A stretch of 64,000 bases of DNA from Sinanaerobacter sp. ZZT-01. GTDB taxonomy: Bacteria > Bacillota > Clostridia > Peptostreptococcales > Anaerovoracaceae. This document shows positions 1-9,064 of this stretch, one piece after another. The stretch covers positions 2,914,001-2,978,000 of the forward strand of contig NZ_CP141728.1 of assembly GCF_035621135.1 (NCBI RefSeq), written 5' to 3'. The notes beneath the pieces were generated by a model, which made no database searches, was not told the origin of the DNA, and was given only the letters and a program-made list of their open reading frames with translations. Both the position numbers and the translations under genes were made by a program. Position 1 is the first letter of the stretch. Each line of letters starts with the position of its first letter.

Positions 1-1423
1 CTCCATTTTTTTCTGTTGCTAAAGGAATGAAAATACCCTTTTCTTTCCGACTGAGCATTTCATCCAAGCGTTCTATATAAATTTCATAGTTGGAAACATT
101 CGGCACTCTTTCCAGACGATTTTCAGCTGGGAAATACACTTTGCTTATTCCCCCTGCTCCCAGTGCAAGAATCGTTTGATTTTCTTCCATAATGCGAATG
201 TTATAAATACTTTCGGTTTTTGGTTTTGCATACCCGATATTTTCAAAATTTCCAGCCATATGTTTTTGACGATACATATAATAAGGAATATATCCGTTTT
301 CTTTCATAAGCTGTTTTGATATAGCAAGCATGTTTCGAACCTGCTCCCCTTGATGATAATGATAATCAGCGTGTAGGTCAATCAATCTGGAGGCACGTTT
401 CACCGCTAGAGTGTGAACCGTAATGTTTTGCGGCTCGAGCGCAATTATTTTACGAAGACTATTTTCAAAGTCTTTGGGGTCTTCTTCAGGAAGACCTGCA
501 ATTAAATCTGCATTTATATGTTTAATACCAATTGACTTCGCCATACAAAAAGCGTCTGAAATCTGCTCTGGACTATGTGAACGTCCAATTAACTCCAAAG
601 TTCTTGCCTTCATTGATTGCGGATTAATACTAATCCGATCAACATTAAAGTCAAAAATTATCTGTAATTTTTCTCTTGTAATAGTATCAGGACGCCCTGC
701 TTCCACAGTGTATTCTTTCAGGTGAGACAAGTCAAAATGAGTTGAAACGACAGAAAGCAATTTTTCGAGCAACGCAACAGATAAGGTAGTCGGCGTTCCC
801 CCTCCAATATAAATAGATTCTGCGTATATACCAGTCTCTTTCATACGTTTTCCGACATACATGATTTCTCGTAATAAGGAGTTCAAGTACTGCTCTATTT
901 TCTCATCGCTTGCTTGATTTGACGTGAAGGAACAATAGATACAGCGGGTCGGACAAAATGGAATCCCAATATAAATTCCCACATCTTTCTTTTCGCAATT
1001 AGAAAGTATGTGTTTCTGATTTTCATATAATTCCATCAATAAGTCTATTTTTTCATCCGATACGTAATAAAATTTTTTAAAAAGAGTTTGAATTTCTTTC
1101 AGGTCTTTTCCTTTTTTTAGATATTCTCTAACCAGTTTTCCAGGCCTTACACCCGTTAAAATTCCCCAATCTGGGCGTGTCTGTGTATCGGCGCTTAATC
1201 TTTCGAAAAGATAACGCTTTGCCTCGTTTTTATCTGTAATACTACTGGGAATCCGTATTTCAGTGACAGAACTTACTTCGTTTCTTTCAGCTTTGCCTTC
1301 TTCCATCTCATTTGACAAAGTGTCATTATTAAATAAGATATAATCAGTTGGCTTAAGGAACATTTTAACTAACTCTTCTAAGTCATATTTATTTTTTATT
1401 TCATTGCAGTTAATTTTATACAA
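1..1423 (-). CDS. hemZ: HemZ-type radical SAM coproporphyrinogen dehydrogenase (C-terminus cut by window edge)
   Basis: Oxygen-independent coproporphyrinogen dehydrogenase-like enzyme, expected to act in haem/porphyrin synthesis or as a related radical SAM protein. The visible 474 codons have an N-terminal region of about 150 residues and then the radical SAM cluster motif PFCPTRCIYC (CxxxCxxC, around +950), followed by IYIGGGTPT and the EAGRPDT stretch usual in this family. The start is read as TTG at 1423, inside the stop region of the upstream hydrolase gene, because AAAGGAG lies 10 nt upstream and the resulting N-terminus matches HemZ proteins; an ATG 20 codons in lacks a good site. The reading frame stays open to base 1, so the C-terminus is missing. 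Last visible gene of the rel-dtd-MBL string. HemN-like HutW/HemW alternatives are less likely because of the long N-terminal domain. Confidence 0.85.
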   Translation of the reverse strand, partial: MYKINCNEIKNKYDLEELVKMFLKPTDYILFNNDTLSNEMEEGKAERNEVSSVTEIRIPSSITDKNEAKRYLFERLSADTQTRPDWGILTGVRPGKLVREYLKKGKDLKEIQTLFKKFYYVSDEKIDLLMELYENQKHILSNCEKKDVGIYIGIPFCPTRCIYCSFTSNQASDEKIEQYLNSLLREIMYVGKRMKETGIYAESIYIGGGTPTTLSVALLEKLLSVVSTHFDLSHLKEYTVEAGRPDTITREKLQIIFDFNVDRISINPQSMKARTLELIGRSHSPEQISDAFCMAKSIGIKHINADLIAGLPEEDPKDFENSLRKIIALEPQNITVHTLAVKRASRLIDLHADYHYHQGEQVRNMLAISKQLMKENGYIPYYMYRQKHMAGNFENIGYAKPKTESIYNIRIMEENQTILALGAGGISKVYFPAENRLERVPNVSNYEIYIERLDEMLSRKEKGIFIPLATEKNG

Positions 1424-2036
1424 ATGGATTGTGCTCCTTTTCGTGACCGATGGTTGTATACCCCATATGACCAGGATATACTTTTGTCTCATCCGGCAGC
1501 AAAAATAACTTTTCTTTTATCGAGGATATCAAGTCAGGAAAGGAACCCATAGGAAAATCTGTTCTGCCGATGGATTGTGCAAAAAGTGTATCTCCACTAA
1601 ATAGGGAATCTTCAACCAGTATACACATTCCCCCCGGAGTGTGACCCGGTGTTTCAATGAATTGGAGAAGCAGATTGCCAACCTGTAATGTATCACTTTC
1701 TTCTACATATAAATCAGCTTCTAAAGATAAGCTTACACCGCAAGTTTCTTTGGAAAAATTCAAAGATGCGTCTTTAAGAAATTCTTTTTCTTTCTTGCAT
1801 GCAACAAGCTTAGCTTTCGGAAATGTTTGCTGGTGCACACCAACGCCACCGATATGATCTCCGTGACCATGCGTTAATATAATATATAAAATATCTAGAT
1901 TCTCTTCTTCTGCCTTCTGAAGCAATCCGGCATTTACACCACCAGGATCCACAATAAAACCTTTTTTTGTTTCTTCGTCATAAACAAGATAAGAATTTAC
2001 CTGTAATGCACCGCTGTAATATCCTTTTACAATCAT
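1416..2036 (-). CDS. Metallo-beta-lactamase-fold hydrolase, glyoxalase II-like
   Basis: A 206-residue hydrolase of the small hydroxyacylglutathione hydrolase-like group. The metal motif THGHGDH is near residue 56, followed by further ligands in ETPGHTPGG (about 133), SGDTLF (about 149) and PGHMG near the C-terminus, so both metal sites look intact. AAAGGAG lies just before the ATG. It sits 11 nt after dtd and overlaps hemZ, so the three genes are probably co-transcribed. Substrate cannot be told from sequence; proteins of this size are found beside rel/dtd in many Clostridia. Cytoplasmic, with no signal peptide. Confidence 0.85.
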   Translation of the reverse strand: MIVKGYYSGALQVNSYLVYDEETKKGFIVDPGGVNAGLLQKAEEENLDILYIILTHGHGDHIGGVGVHQQTFPKAKLVACKKEKEFLKDASLNFSKETCGVSLSLEADLYVEESDTLQVGNLLLQFIETPGHTPGGMCILVEDSLFSGDTLFAQSIGRTDFPMGSFPDLISSIKEKLFLLPDETKVYPGHMGYTTIGHEKEHNPFV

Positions 2037-2047
2037 AGCCTTCTCCT

Positions 2048-2497
2048 TTAAAATAGTTTTTTACTGTCTAGAAGAACCGTCACCGGTCCGTCGTTTTCAA
2101 TGTGAACCAACATATCGGCTTGAAAAACACCTTCCTCCACATGCACACCGCATGCTTTACAAGCATCGATTAAAGCGCGGTAAAGCATATTTGCTTTTTC
2201 GGGGCGTGCTGCTTTGATGAAGCTTGGACGTTTTCCTTTTCTACAATCTCCAAAAAGCGTAAATTGAGATACCGCTAAGATATCCCCTCCTATGTCTTTC
2301 ACCGATAAATTCATTTTTTCTTCTTTATCTTCAAAAATGCGAAGACCGGTAATTTTATCAGCTATATAAGTCACATCAGCGAGTTCATCATCATCTTCCA
2401 CGCCAACAAGAACCATTAGGCCTTTTTCAATGGAACCGGTAATTTTATGCTCCACTGTAACGCTAGACCGTAAAACTCTTTGTACAACTGCTCTCAC
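2048..2497 (-). CDS. dtd: D-aminoacyl-tRNA deacylase
   Basis: Removes D-amino acids wrongly attached to tRNA. The protein of 149 residues begins RAVVQRV after the initiator, holds the family motif [17 protein letters not shown] (about residues 77-93), and ends with the [16 protein letters not shown] block used in catalysis and dimer contact. A longer open frame starts 18 codons upstream, but the GTG at 2497 is the likely start: it follows GGGAGG by five bases and gives the usual family length and N-terminus. It lies 60 nt after rel in the same operon. Intact, nothing unusual. Confidence 0.93.
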   Translation of the reverse strand: MRAVVQRVLRSSVTVEHKITGSIEKGLMVLVGVEDDDELADVTYIADKITGLRIFEDKEEKMNLSVKDIGGDILAVSQFTLFGDCRKGKRPSFIKAARPEKANMLYRALIDACKACGVHVEEGVFQADMLVHIENDGPVTVLLDSKKLF

Positions 2498-2557
2498 AAA
2501 TTCCTCCCACTCATTTCTTTCTATTTGCCTTTCAATAAAATTAGATAACACTTTTTC

Positions 2558-4726
2558 TCAGGTAATGGCTCGATATACGTCTGCAACACCTTGTACGGAA
2601 CGTAAAGACCGCAACACCTTCTCCATTTGACTTGTATTTGAAATAGATAAAGTCATTGTGATATTAACAATACGATCTTTTGCACTCTTTGCATTTACAC
2701 CTGTAATATGAACATCCATATCTTCACAAAGTCGAGAAAGATCAGAAAAAAGTCCTTTTCGGTCTTCTGCTAGAATAATAATATCCACATCATATGATAA
2801 ATCTTTCTTATCTTGATCCCATTCAACATGAATAAAACGTTTCCGCTCGTTTTCCGGTAAGCTCAAAATATTAATGCAGTCTTTGCGGTGAACAGAAATT
2901 CCACGCCCTTTTGTAATAAAACCGACAATTTCATCACCCGGTACTGGGTTACAGCATTTCGAAAAGCGAATCAAAAGGTTGTCAACGCCTTCAACCGTAA
3001 CACCGGTAGGATTGATTTTTCGTTGTTTTCTTTTTGTTTCTGCCTTCGATTGTTCTTTTTCTTTTTTCTTAAGTTCGGCTTGTTTTTCCTCATGGTAATA
3101 CCCTTCCAGCATCACCATAACTTTGCTGAGAATGACACCACCATAGCTGATTGCCGTATATAAATCTTCTGTATTTGAATAATTAAGAGCCTTTGCCGCT
3201 TTATTAATATATTGATTTTTTAAAATCTGTTGTAAATCATAACCCTTACGTTTCGCATATTTATCCAACATTTCCTTTCCTTTATCGGAGGACTCGGATT
3301 TGTTCTCTTTTTTTAACCATGCACGTATCTTATTTCTTGCAGTATTGCTCTTTGCGATTTTTAACCAATCAATGCTTGGACCTTTACTGTTTGAAGAAGT
3401 TACAATATCAACGATTTGTCCGTTGGATAAAGTGTAGTCAATTGGAACCATCTTTCCATTGACTTTAGCGCCGATACATTTTGCTCCAACCGCTGAATGA
3501 ATTTTAAAAGCAAAATCAAGAGGGGTAGACCCAGCTGGAAGTTCTATGACATCTCCTTTTGGAGTGAATACAAAAACCTGATTAGAGAATAAATCCACCT
3601 TTAAGGTTTCCATAAATTCTTTTGGGTCATTTAAATCTTTTTGCCATTCTAGCGTTTGGCGAAGCCATGCTAATTTAACCTCTTCCCTTTCATGAGAAAT
3701 TCCCTCTTTATACTTCCAATGCGCAGCAATACCATATTCGGCGATTTTATGCATTTCTTTTGTTCGAATTTGTATTTCAAACGGTTCTCCGTTATCACCT
3801 AAAACTGTGGTATGCAAGGATTGATAGAGGTTAGGCTTAGGCATAGCAATATAATCTTTGAATCTTCCGGGAAGAGGTTTCCACATCGTGTGCACGATGC
3901 CTAAAACTGCATAGCAGTCTTTTATCGTATCAACTATAATTCGCACTGCAGTCAGGTCAAAAATTTCATCTAATTGTTTATGCTGATACTTCATTTTACG
4001 ATAGATACTGTAAAAATGCTTGGATCGTCCTGTAATTTCGTAAGCGATGCTTAATCCATCCAAAGACTGACGAATTTCATCCATTACACGATTGATATTC
4101 TCTTCTCGCTGCTGTTTTTTAATTTTAACTTCAGCCACTAAATTATAATAAGATTCGGGCTCCAGCATTTTCAAAGCAATATCTTCCACTTCAAATTTAA
4201 TGGTATAAATACCCAACCTGCTCGCAAGCGGCGCATAAATTTCAAGAGTCTCTTTACATTTTTCAATAATCTTATCTTCGGTCATGTAATTAATGGTGCG
4301 AAGGTTATGAAGACGGTCGGCTAATTTGATAATCAGAACACGAATGTCTTTAGACATGGCTAAAAACATTTTACGCAGGTTTTCAGCCTGTCGTTCTTCC
4401 TTGCTTTCATAGACGAGAGAACCTAGTTTCGTTACACCGTCGACAAGTAAAGCAACCTCCTCACCAAAATCACGTTCTAAATCTTTTTGCGTATATGGAG
4501 TATCCTCTACGGCATCATGAAGCAGGCCTGCGATAATTGTATTTTCATCCATGCCTAAATCCGCCAATATTTTAGCCACTTCAACCGGATGGATCAAGTA
4601 GGGCTCGCCTGATTTTCGGTATTGACCTTCATGTTGTCTTTCTGCAATTTTATAAGCCCGCTCAATGATATCTAAGTCATAATTCGGATTCACATTCAAC
4701 AGATAGTTTAAGAATTGCTCCATCAT
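2558..4726 (-). CDS. rel: Bifunctional (p)ppGpp synthetase/hydrolase
   Basis: Makes and degrades the stringent-response alarmone. The 722 residues show an N-terminal HD hydrolase domain with HD at 70-71 and ED at 74-75 (LLHDAVEDT), a synthetase domain with RFKD in the GRFKDYIAMPKPN segment and the EIQIRT catalytic glutamate, a TGS domain around 400-460 (VFVFTPKGDVIELP), a region with a conserved CC pair (FSKCCNPVPGD), and a C-terminal ACT domain from about 650. The RxKD signature is known to mark bifunctional Rel enzymes rather than synthetase-only RelA. It starts at the first of two ATGs after TAAGGAA and is 11 nt downstream of secF, so it probably shares the secDF transcript. Confidence 0.96.
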   Translation of the reverse strand: MMEQFLNYLLNVNPNYDLDIIERAYKIAERQHEGQYRKSGEPYLIHPVEVAKILADLGMDENTIIAGLLHDAVEDTPYTQKDLERDFGEEVALLVDGVTKLGSLVYESKEERQAENLRKMFLAMSKDIRVLIIKLADRLHNLRTINYMTEDKIIEKCKETLEIYAPLASRLGIYTIKFEVEDIALKMLEPESYYNLVAEVKIKKQQREENINRVMDEIRQSLDGLSIAYEITGRSKHFYSIYRKMKYQHKQLDEIFDLTAVRIIVDTIKDCYAVLGIVHTMWKPLPGRFKDYIAMPKPNLYQSLHTTVLGDNGEPFEIQIRTKEMHKIAEYGIAAHWKYKEGISHEREEVKLAWLRQTLEWQKDLNDPKEFMETLKVDLFSNQVFVFTPKGDVIELPAGSTPLDFAFKIHSAVGAKCIGAKVNGKMVPIDYTLSNGQIVDIVTSSNSKGPSIDWLKIAKSNTARNKIRAWLKKENKSESSDKGKEMLDKYAKRKGYDLQQILKNQYINKAAKALNYSNTEDLYTAISYGGVILSKVMVMLEGYYHEEKQAELKKKEKEQSKAETKRKQRKINPTGVTVEGVDNLLIRFSKCCNPVPGDEIVGFITKGRGISVHRKDCINILSLPENERKRFIHVEWDQDKKDLSYDVDIIILAEDRKGLFSDLSRLCEDMDVHITGVNAKSAKDRIVNITMTLSISNTSQMEKVLRSLRSVQGVADVYRAIT

Positions 4727-4737
4727 AAGATGATTCC

Positions 4738-5640
4738 TTACTTTCCTTTATATTTTGATTTTTTCTCAGTCAGTTTCGTCAGATCGTAGTAAAGCGGACT
4801 TGCAATTGTTATAGAAGAATACGCACCTGCTGTAATACCTACAATTAAAGGCAGTGCAAATTCACGAATGGTATCTCCGCATATAATATAAAGCGGTATA
4901 ATAACCAATATAGTTGTAATCGATGTCATCAAAGAGCGAACTAGGGTTTGATTAATACTCTTGTCAACCAATTCTTCTAATTGTTTTTTTCGCATAAATT
5001 TTAAGTTTTCACGTATGCGGTCAAAAACAACAATCGTATCATTAATGGAATATCCTACAACGATTAACATGCCTGCAATGAATGGGTTGTTGATGCTGAC
5101 ATGAAAAAGTCCGTAAAATGCGATTAACATTAAAACATCGTGTAACAGTGCAACAATTGAGGCCACGCCAAATTTCCATTCAAAACGAATAATAATGTAT
5201 ATCAACATGCATATTGAAGCAATCAATACTGCTTTTATTGCATTTTTCTTTAACAAGTCTCCAACCGAAGGACCTATAAGCTGAGCATTTGCAACACTGT
5301 CTTTGTCCAGATCAAATGTAGAAAACATATTTTCATATAAGTTTGTTCTTGCATCATTGTCTAGTGCTTGTACTGTTTTCAAGACAATTTGATCATTATT
5401 TTCTCCGGCGTGCTGAACTTCTGCTTCTATATTACTTGCATCTAATACCGATTGTACTTCTTCAATAGAAACCTCACGACCCATATCAAATTGAATACGT
5501 GTACCACCTGTAAAATCAATTCCAAAATTAAAGCCTCGAATCAAGCCTGTACCAATTCCTGCGATAATTAAAACAAGAGAAATGATATAAAAGATTTTTC
5601 TGTGCTTTATAAAGGATAATTCTTTCTTTATTACAAACAT
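4738..5640 (-). CDS. secF: Protein translocase subunit SecF
   Basis: Partner of SecD in the membrane complex that uses the proton gradient to help Sec export. The 300-residue protein begins with a membrane segment (residues about 16-36), then the FGIDFTGGTRIQF motif of the periplasmic-type loop, then five further hydrophobic segments from about residue 130 with the RND-like GYSINDTIVVFDRIRE block. The ATG follows the secD stop codon directly with no spacer; its GGAGG lies inside the end of secD, which suggests translational coupling. Length is normal for Firmicute SecF. Confidence 0.96.
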   Translation of the reverse strand: MFVIKKELSFIKHRKIFYIISLVLIIAGIGTGLIRGFNFGIDFTGGTRIQFDMGREVSIEEVQSVLDASNIEAEVQHAGENNDQIVLKTVQALDNDARTNLYENMFSTFDLDKDSVANAQLIGPSVGDLLKKNAIKAVLIASICMLIYIIIRFEWKFGVASIVALLHDVLMLIAFYGLFHVSINNPFIAGMLIVVGYSINDTIVVFDRIRENLKFMRKKQLEELVDKSINQTLVRSLMTSITTILVIIPLYIICGDTIREFALPLIVGITAGAYSSITIASPLYYDLTKLTEKKSKYKGK

Positions 5641-6933
5641 TTACTGCACCTCCTTTATACCGAAAAACTTATTGTTTCCAAAGATTTTGCTTTCGGAAAA
5701 AATGGAAAGATAAAACTGTGTGATGACGACAGCAGTAAAAATACTGGCTATTATACTAATCATTAATGTCATAGCAAAACCACGAACCGGGCCAGAACCC
5801 AACTGATATAAAACAACTGCAGCAATCATCGTTGTTACCTGAGAATCAATAACCGTAGACATAGCTCGTTTAAATCCTTCGTGAGCAGCAACACGAATGC
5901 TTTTTCCTCCCAAAACCTCTTCACGGATTCGAGAAAAGATAATAACGTTTGCATCCACTGCCATTCCAACACCTAAAATCATACCTGCAATTCCAGGCAA
6001 AGTTAGAACAGCTCCAAAGGCTGCCATTGCCCAAATTACAATTAATACATATAAAATCAGTGCGATATCCGCCGCCAATCCCATAATGCCGTACATGGCA
6101 ATCATAAAAATGATGACTAAACAGATACCAATTGTTCCGGCAAGAAGACTATCCTTAAGGGAGTCGATTCCAAGAGTCGGTCCAACAGTAGTCGTATCAA
6201 CTTCTTCTAAACCGACAGGTAATGCGCCACCGCGAATCAGAATAGCTAGATTTGCGGCTTCTTCGTTTGTAAAATTGCCAGATATCTGTGCATTATTGGA
6301 AATGACTTCGGATACTCCTGGATTTGAAAGCACTTGTCCGTCTAAAATAATCATGATCTGATTTGCCTGCATTCCTTCAATTGTAGGCGTGACCTGATTA
6401 TTGACAATCCGTTCCGTTGCGTTTTTAAAAGCTTTTGACCCTTCTGCATCAAATTCCAAAGTTACAACGTATCCGGTATCAAGTGAAATGTTGCTTTTTC
6501 CTTGATTCTTAGAAACTCCAGCATCCTTTACCTGGCTTCCGTCCAATACAACTGTTCCATCAGCCATGACAAATTGAAGCTGTGCAGTTTTACCGATTTG
6601 CGTAATAGCCTGATCAGCATCATCTGCACCAGGCAAGTCAACACGAATACGCTTATCTCCCTCTATCGTTACAACCGGTTCTGATAATCCCATTTGGTTA
6701 ACTCTTTTTTCAATGATAGCCTGTGTCTGCTGCATTAAAGTTTTTAATTCGGAACCGGTCGCATCCGTCTGCGCCTCCATGACTACTGAAACACCACCTT
6801 TTAAATCCAACCCCAATTTGAGTTGATCTTTAATCGGAGCGAATGATCCTGCACCCATTAAGGTAACAAACCAACATCCGGCTATAAGAATTGCCAGGAC
6901 GATTGCTAATGTTTTTTTCATTCTACTATTCAC
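5641..6933 (-). CDS. secD: Protein translocase subunit SecD
   Basis: Membrane subunit that, with SecF, pulls exported proteins through SecYEG. The 430 residues start with a membrane segment (about 8-28) and then KLGLDLKGGVSVVMEA, the SecD D1 motif. A large outer loop of roughly 200 residues follows, and then five membrane segments with MILGVGMAVDANVIIFSRIRE. This is the short Firmicute/Clostridia form. AGAAGGTGA precedes the ATG. secD, secF, rel, dtd, the MBL gene and hemZ follow with short gaps and are probably one transcription unit. Confidence 0.96.
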   Translation of the reverse strand: MNSRMKKTLAIVLAILIAGCWFVTLMGAGSFAPIKDQLKLGLDLKGGVSVVMEAQTDATGSELKTLMQQTQAIIEKRVNQMGLSEPVVTIEGDKRIRVDLPGADDADQAITQIGKTAQLQFVMADGTVVLDGSQVKDAGVSKNQGKSNISLDTGYVVTLEFDAEGSKAFKNATERIVNNQVTPTIEGMQANQIMIILDGQVLSNPGVSEVISNNAQISGNFTNEEAANLAILIRGGALPVGLEEVDTTTVGPTLGIDSLKDSLLAGTIGICLVIIFMIAMYGIMGLAADIALILYVLIVIWAMAAFGAVLTLPGIAGMILGVGMAVDANVIIFSRIREEVLGGKSIRVAAHEGFKRAMSTVIDSQVTTMIAAVVLYQLGSGPVRGFAMTLMISIIASIFTAVVITQFYLSIFSESKIFGNNKFFGIKEVQ

Positions 6934-7000
6934 CTTCTCTTACGTATTTTTGCGAAATATTCCGCTCAATAAGCTTCAATTTAATTGAATGCTACAGAAT

Positions 7001-7029
7001 ATTTTACTACTTTTTCTCAACTTCTACAA
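7001..7029 (-). promoter_or_regulatory. Candidate promoter for the secDF-rel operon
   Basis: On the minus strand, TTGTAG (7024-7029) and TAAAAT (7001-7006) are separated by 17 bases, about 70 bp before the secD start. Between this promoter and the gene lies a palindrome, TTCAATTTAATTGAA (6975-6989), that could be an operator or a leader element. The -35 box is only moderate, so read-through from the gene upstream could also supply transcription. Confidence 0.45.
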
Positions 7030-7060
7030 GTAAAACCTGCTTTAAAATCAGAAATCTCCT

Positions 7061-7444
7061 TTAAATTTTAAGATTGACTCCAAACATTCCGCCTAAGCTG
7101 CCTAAAACGATACATGGGAGGTACCTTAAGCGCAAAAAGGAGATTGAGTTTTCCATCCCAGATAAAACAAAACTAAGCAGAAGAATACTTAAAAGTAAAA
7201 TCCCTGCGAACAGAGCTCCGAAAATCAGTCCTCGTTTTTTAAATACAACACCTGCTTGAATTCCGATAAAAAAGCTGGCAATTCCACAGATTATCAAGAT
7301 ATAATACAAGATTCCCTTTTCCGGAAGTGCTGTAAACATTAGTAATAAAGAAAGCATTGTAAATAAAACAAAAAATAGCAGGAATGAAAAAACAAAGGCC
7401 TTTATTCCCTTTGTAATATAGTTATGTAATCCAAACCCTTTCAT
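7061..7444 (-). CDS. Small four-helix membrane protein, TIGR04086 type
   Basis: A 127-residue protein consisting almost wholly of four hydrophobic segments (about residues 15-36, 43-65, 71-92 and 106-125), with a GxxxG-rich last helix. This is the pattern of the TIGR04086 family of unknown function, often found between yajC and secD in Clostridia. TTGGAGG precedes the ATG. Its place between yajC and secD suggests a link to membrane protein traffic, but this rests on context only. Confidence 0.7.
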   Translation of the reverse strand: MKGFGLHNYITKGIKAFVFSFLLFFVLFTMLSLLLMFTALPEKGILYYILIICGIASFFIGIQAGVVFKKRGLIFGALFAGILLLSILLLSFVLSGMENSISFLRLRYLPCIVLGSLGGMFGVNLKI

Positions 7445-7533
7445 ATTGCCTCCAATTCTGCATCTTGGCTATTTGCATGATGCGATATACTCTTGTACTA
7501 CAGCATACGTATCCCTTGTTGTTTTTATTCAAT

Positions 7534-7560
7534 AAAAAAACAAGGACAAAGCCTTGTTTT
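7534..7560 (-). terminator. Intrinsic terminator after yajC
   Basis: Minus-strand stem AAAACAAGG / CCTTGTTTT with a six-base loop, followed by a run of Ts. It stands 22 bp after the yajC stop and would end or reduce transcription from yajC into the downstream membrane protein gene. Confidence 0.75.
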
Positions 7561-7581
7561 TCAATGCAAAAAATGCGTTCA

Positions 7582-8004
7582 TTATTTATTGTCTTCTAAT
7601 TTCTCTGGTGATTCCGAATCAGTGCTTGGCTCTAATATCTCTTTTTCTGCCCCAAGCTTTTTCAGTTTTTTTGGAAGTGCTTTTTTAGTCGTTCCCTCCA
7701 CTTCTTCTTCAGCAAGTTTTGCTTTTGATTTTGGAGCTTCATTTTCTATTTTAGAAACGGCCCATCTCGTAATTTCAAATTTTGTTTTGTCTGCGCCAAC
7801 CTGAATGGTAAGCCTTTCATCCTTTACTTTGACAACCTTGCCATAAATACCGCCAATGGTTACAATGTCATCTCCGACTTTGATACTATTACGCATGTCC
7901 GCAACTTGTTTTTCCTTTTTCTTCTGCGGACGAATCAATAAGAAATACATAACGACAATCAAAAGCACTAAAGGAATAAATTGCATTGCAAGTGCATTGT
8001 TCAT
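7582..8004 (-). CDS. yajC: Sec translocon accessory subunit YajC, with long acidic/basic tail
   Basis: Single-pass membrane protein that associates with SecDF. The 140 residues have a membrane helix at about 6-25 followed by RPQKKKEKQVADMR, then the YajC core KVGDDIVTIGGIYGKVVKV. Most YajC proteins end near residue 90-110; this one carries about 50 extra charged residues rich in K, E, P and S, likely disordered. The ATG follows GAGGATTCG. It is divergent from the tRNA-Leu gene and is followed by its own terminator. Confidence 0.93.
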   Translation of the reverse strand: MNNALAMQFIPLVLLIVVMYFLLIRPQKKKEKQVADMRNSIKVGDDIVTIGGIYGKVVKVKDERLTIQVGADKTKFEITRWAVSKIENEAPKSKAKLAEEEVEGTTKKALPKKLKKLGAEKEILEPSTDSESPEKLEDNK

Positions 8005-8086
8005 AACGAATCCTCCTTTTCAACCTACAATAAAAATTATATATTATATTCCGCAAAAAGAAAAGGGTTTTTTATACATTTTATAC

Positions 8087-8118
8087 TTGATTTCTCTTTT
8101 TATTTATGCTAATATAAT
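8087..8118 (+). promoter_or_regulatory. Promoter for tRNA-Leu(CAA)
   Basis: TTGATT (8087-8092) and TAATAT (8110-8115) are separated by 17 bases and stand just before the tRNA gene at 8127. An overlapping TATAAT (8113-8118) may also serve. Confidence 0.65.
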
Positions 8119-8126
8119 TATGTTGC

Positions 8127-8213
8127 GCCGGCGTGATGGAATTGGCAGACGTGCGGGACTCAAAATCCCGTGGTGGCAACACCGTATCGGTTCGACCCCG
8201 ATCGCCGGCACCA
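8127..8213 (+). tRNA. tRNA-Leu, anticodon CAA
   Basis: A class II tRNA of 87 bases including an encoded CCA. The acceptor stem GCCGGCG pairs with CGCCGGC; the anticodon arm CGGGA-CTCAAAA-TCCCG gives anticodon CAA, reading UUG; a long variable arm and the T arm CGGTTCGACCCCG follow. All arms fold cleanly. Confidence 0.97.
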
Positions 8214-8220
8214 AGAAAGA

Positions 8221-8256
8221 AAAAAGACACAGTATGATAATTACTGTGTCTTTTTT
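8221..8256 (+). terminator. Terminator after tRNA-Leu(CAA)
   Basis: Stem AAAAAGACACAGTA / TACTGTGTCTTTTT with a seven-base loop, starting seven bases after the tRNA. Its symmetry would let it also stop the opposing thiN transcript. Confidence 0.9.
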
Positions 8257-8293
8257 ATGATTTTTTATACTTAATTTCTTATTTATCGCCCGC

Positions 8294-8950
8294 TTAAAGA
8301 AACTGATTAAATAAATGATTCTCTTCCTTATCCTTACTGAGCATTACCAGGAGCTTGCCTTTATCAAAAGAAAGTTCGGCTTTGTCCGCCAGAATTTCAT
8401 TGCTGATACCGATTGGAAAGCTATGATCTAATAATGCATTTGTTAAAGGATATTTCACCCCTTTTATCGTGACATTTTTACAATATTCCGTATAAGAAAA
8501 TAAAGAAAGCTTATATCCTTCCCTTTTTGAAAATTGCATTTTACCCGGATTGAGAAGTGTTACAATATTATCTCCATTTAAAAGCACGACGTATTTCCCT
8601 AAATCGCAACCATAAGAAAGCGCTTGTAAATTTGCAATCGTGTGATCCAGACGTCCTCCAATACCTCCTACGATGCCGCAAACCTGAAATCCCCTCTGTA
8701 TCCCGTATTTTAAGCACAAAAGTGTATCGGTGTCGTCTTTCTCAACCGGAACATGAATGACGTTTTCAGGTACACCTTCAGGCTCTTTGCCTGAATCGAA
8801 ATCACCAATTACAATATGCGGTATAATCCCTTCCTTTTTCGCTAAATCATATCCGCCGTCCGCACAAATAATAAAATCATCTTCATGAAGGCGTAAAGAT
8901 TGTCGAATTGGTTTTTCTAAATATGCGGTTATGATGATGCATCTTTTCAT
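8294..8950 (-). CDS. thiN: Thiamine pyrophosphokinase
   Basis: Makes thiamine diphosphate from thiamine and ATP. The 218-residue protein contains the family blocks ICADGGYDLA (about 28-37), IPHIVIGDFDSG (about 43-54), EKDDTDTLLCLKYG (about 69-82) and GGIGGRLDHTIANLQAL (about 94-110), which build the ATP and thiamine sites, followed by the beta-rich C-terminal domain. It stands alone between two terminators, upstream of pyc in the opposite order of transcription. Thiamine diphosphate is the cofactor of the acetolactate synthase at 18-20 kb, but no direct link is shown. Confidence 0.93.
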   Translation of the reverse strand: MKRCIIITAYLEKPIRQSLRLHEDDFIICADGGYDLAKKEGIIPHIVIGDFDSGKEPEGVPENVIHVPVEKDDTDTLLCLKYGIQRGFQVCGIVGGIGGRLDHTIANLQALSYGCDLGKYVVLLNGDNIVTLLNPGKMQFSKREGYKLSLFSYTEYCKNVTIKGVKYPLTNALLDHSFPIGISNEILADKAELSFDKGKLLVMLSKDKEENHLFNQFL

Positions 8951-9000
8951 GTCACGCTTTTCCTCCGTGGATTTATTTTCTCTATTCTACCTTTCAAGAA

Positions 9001-9034
9001 AAAAAAATGCAAGTCAATTGACTTGCATTTTTTT
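9001..9034 (-). terminator. Terminator after pyc (bidirectional)
   Basis: AAATGCAAGTCAA and TTGACTTGCATTT form a perfect 13-bp palindrome flanked by A and T runs. It lies 31 bp after the pyc stop. Confidence 0.88.
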
Positions 9035-9064
9035 AGTATTTGTTTGATTGAAATTTAGAAAAAA

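Noticed and set aside
5897-6361. 154-codon open frame antisense to secD
   Set aside because: It mirrors the secD gene, lacks a ribosome site and has biased composition. It is a shadow of the real gene, as is the 185-codon frame antisense to ilvD at 16080-16637.
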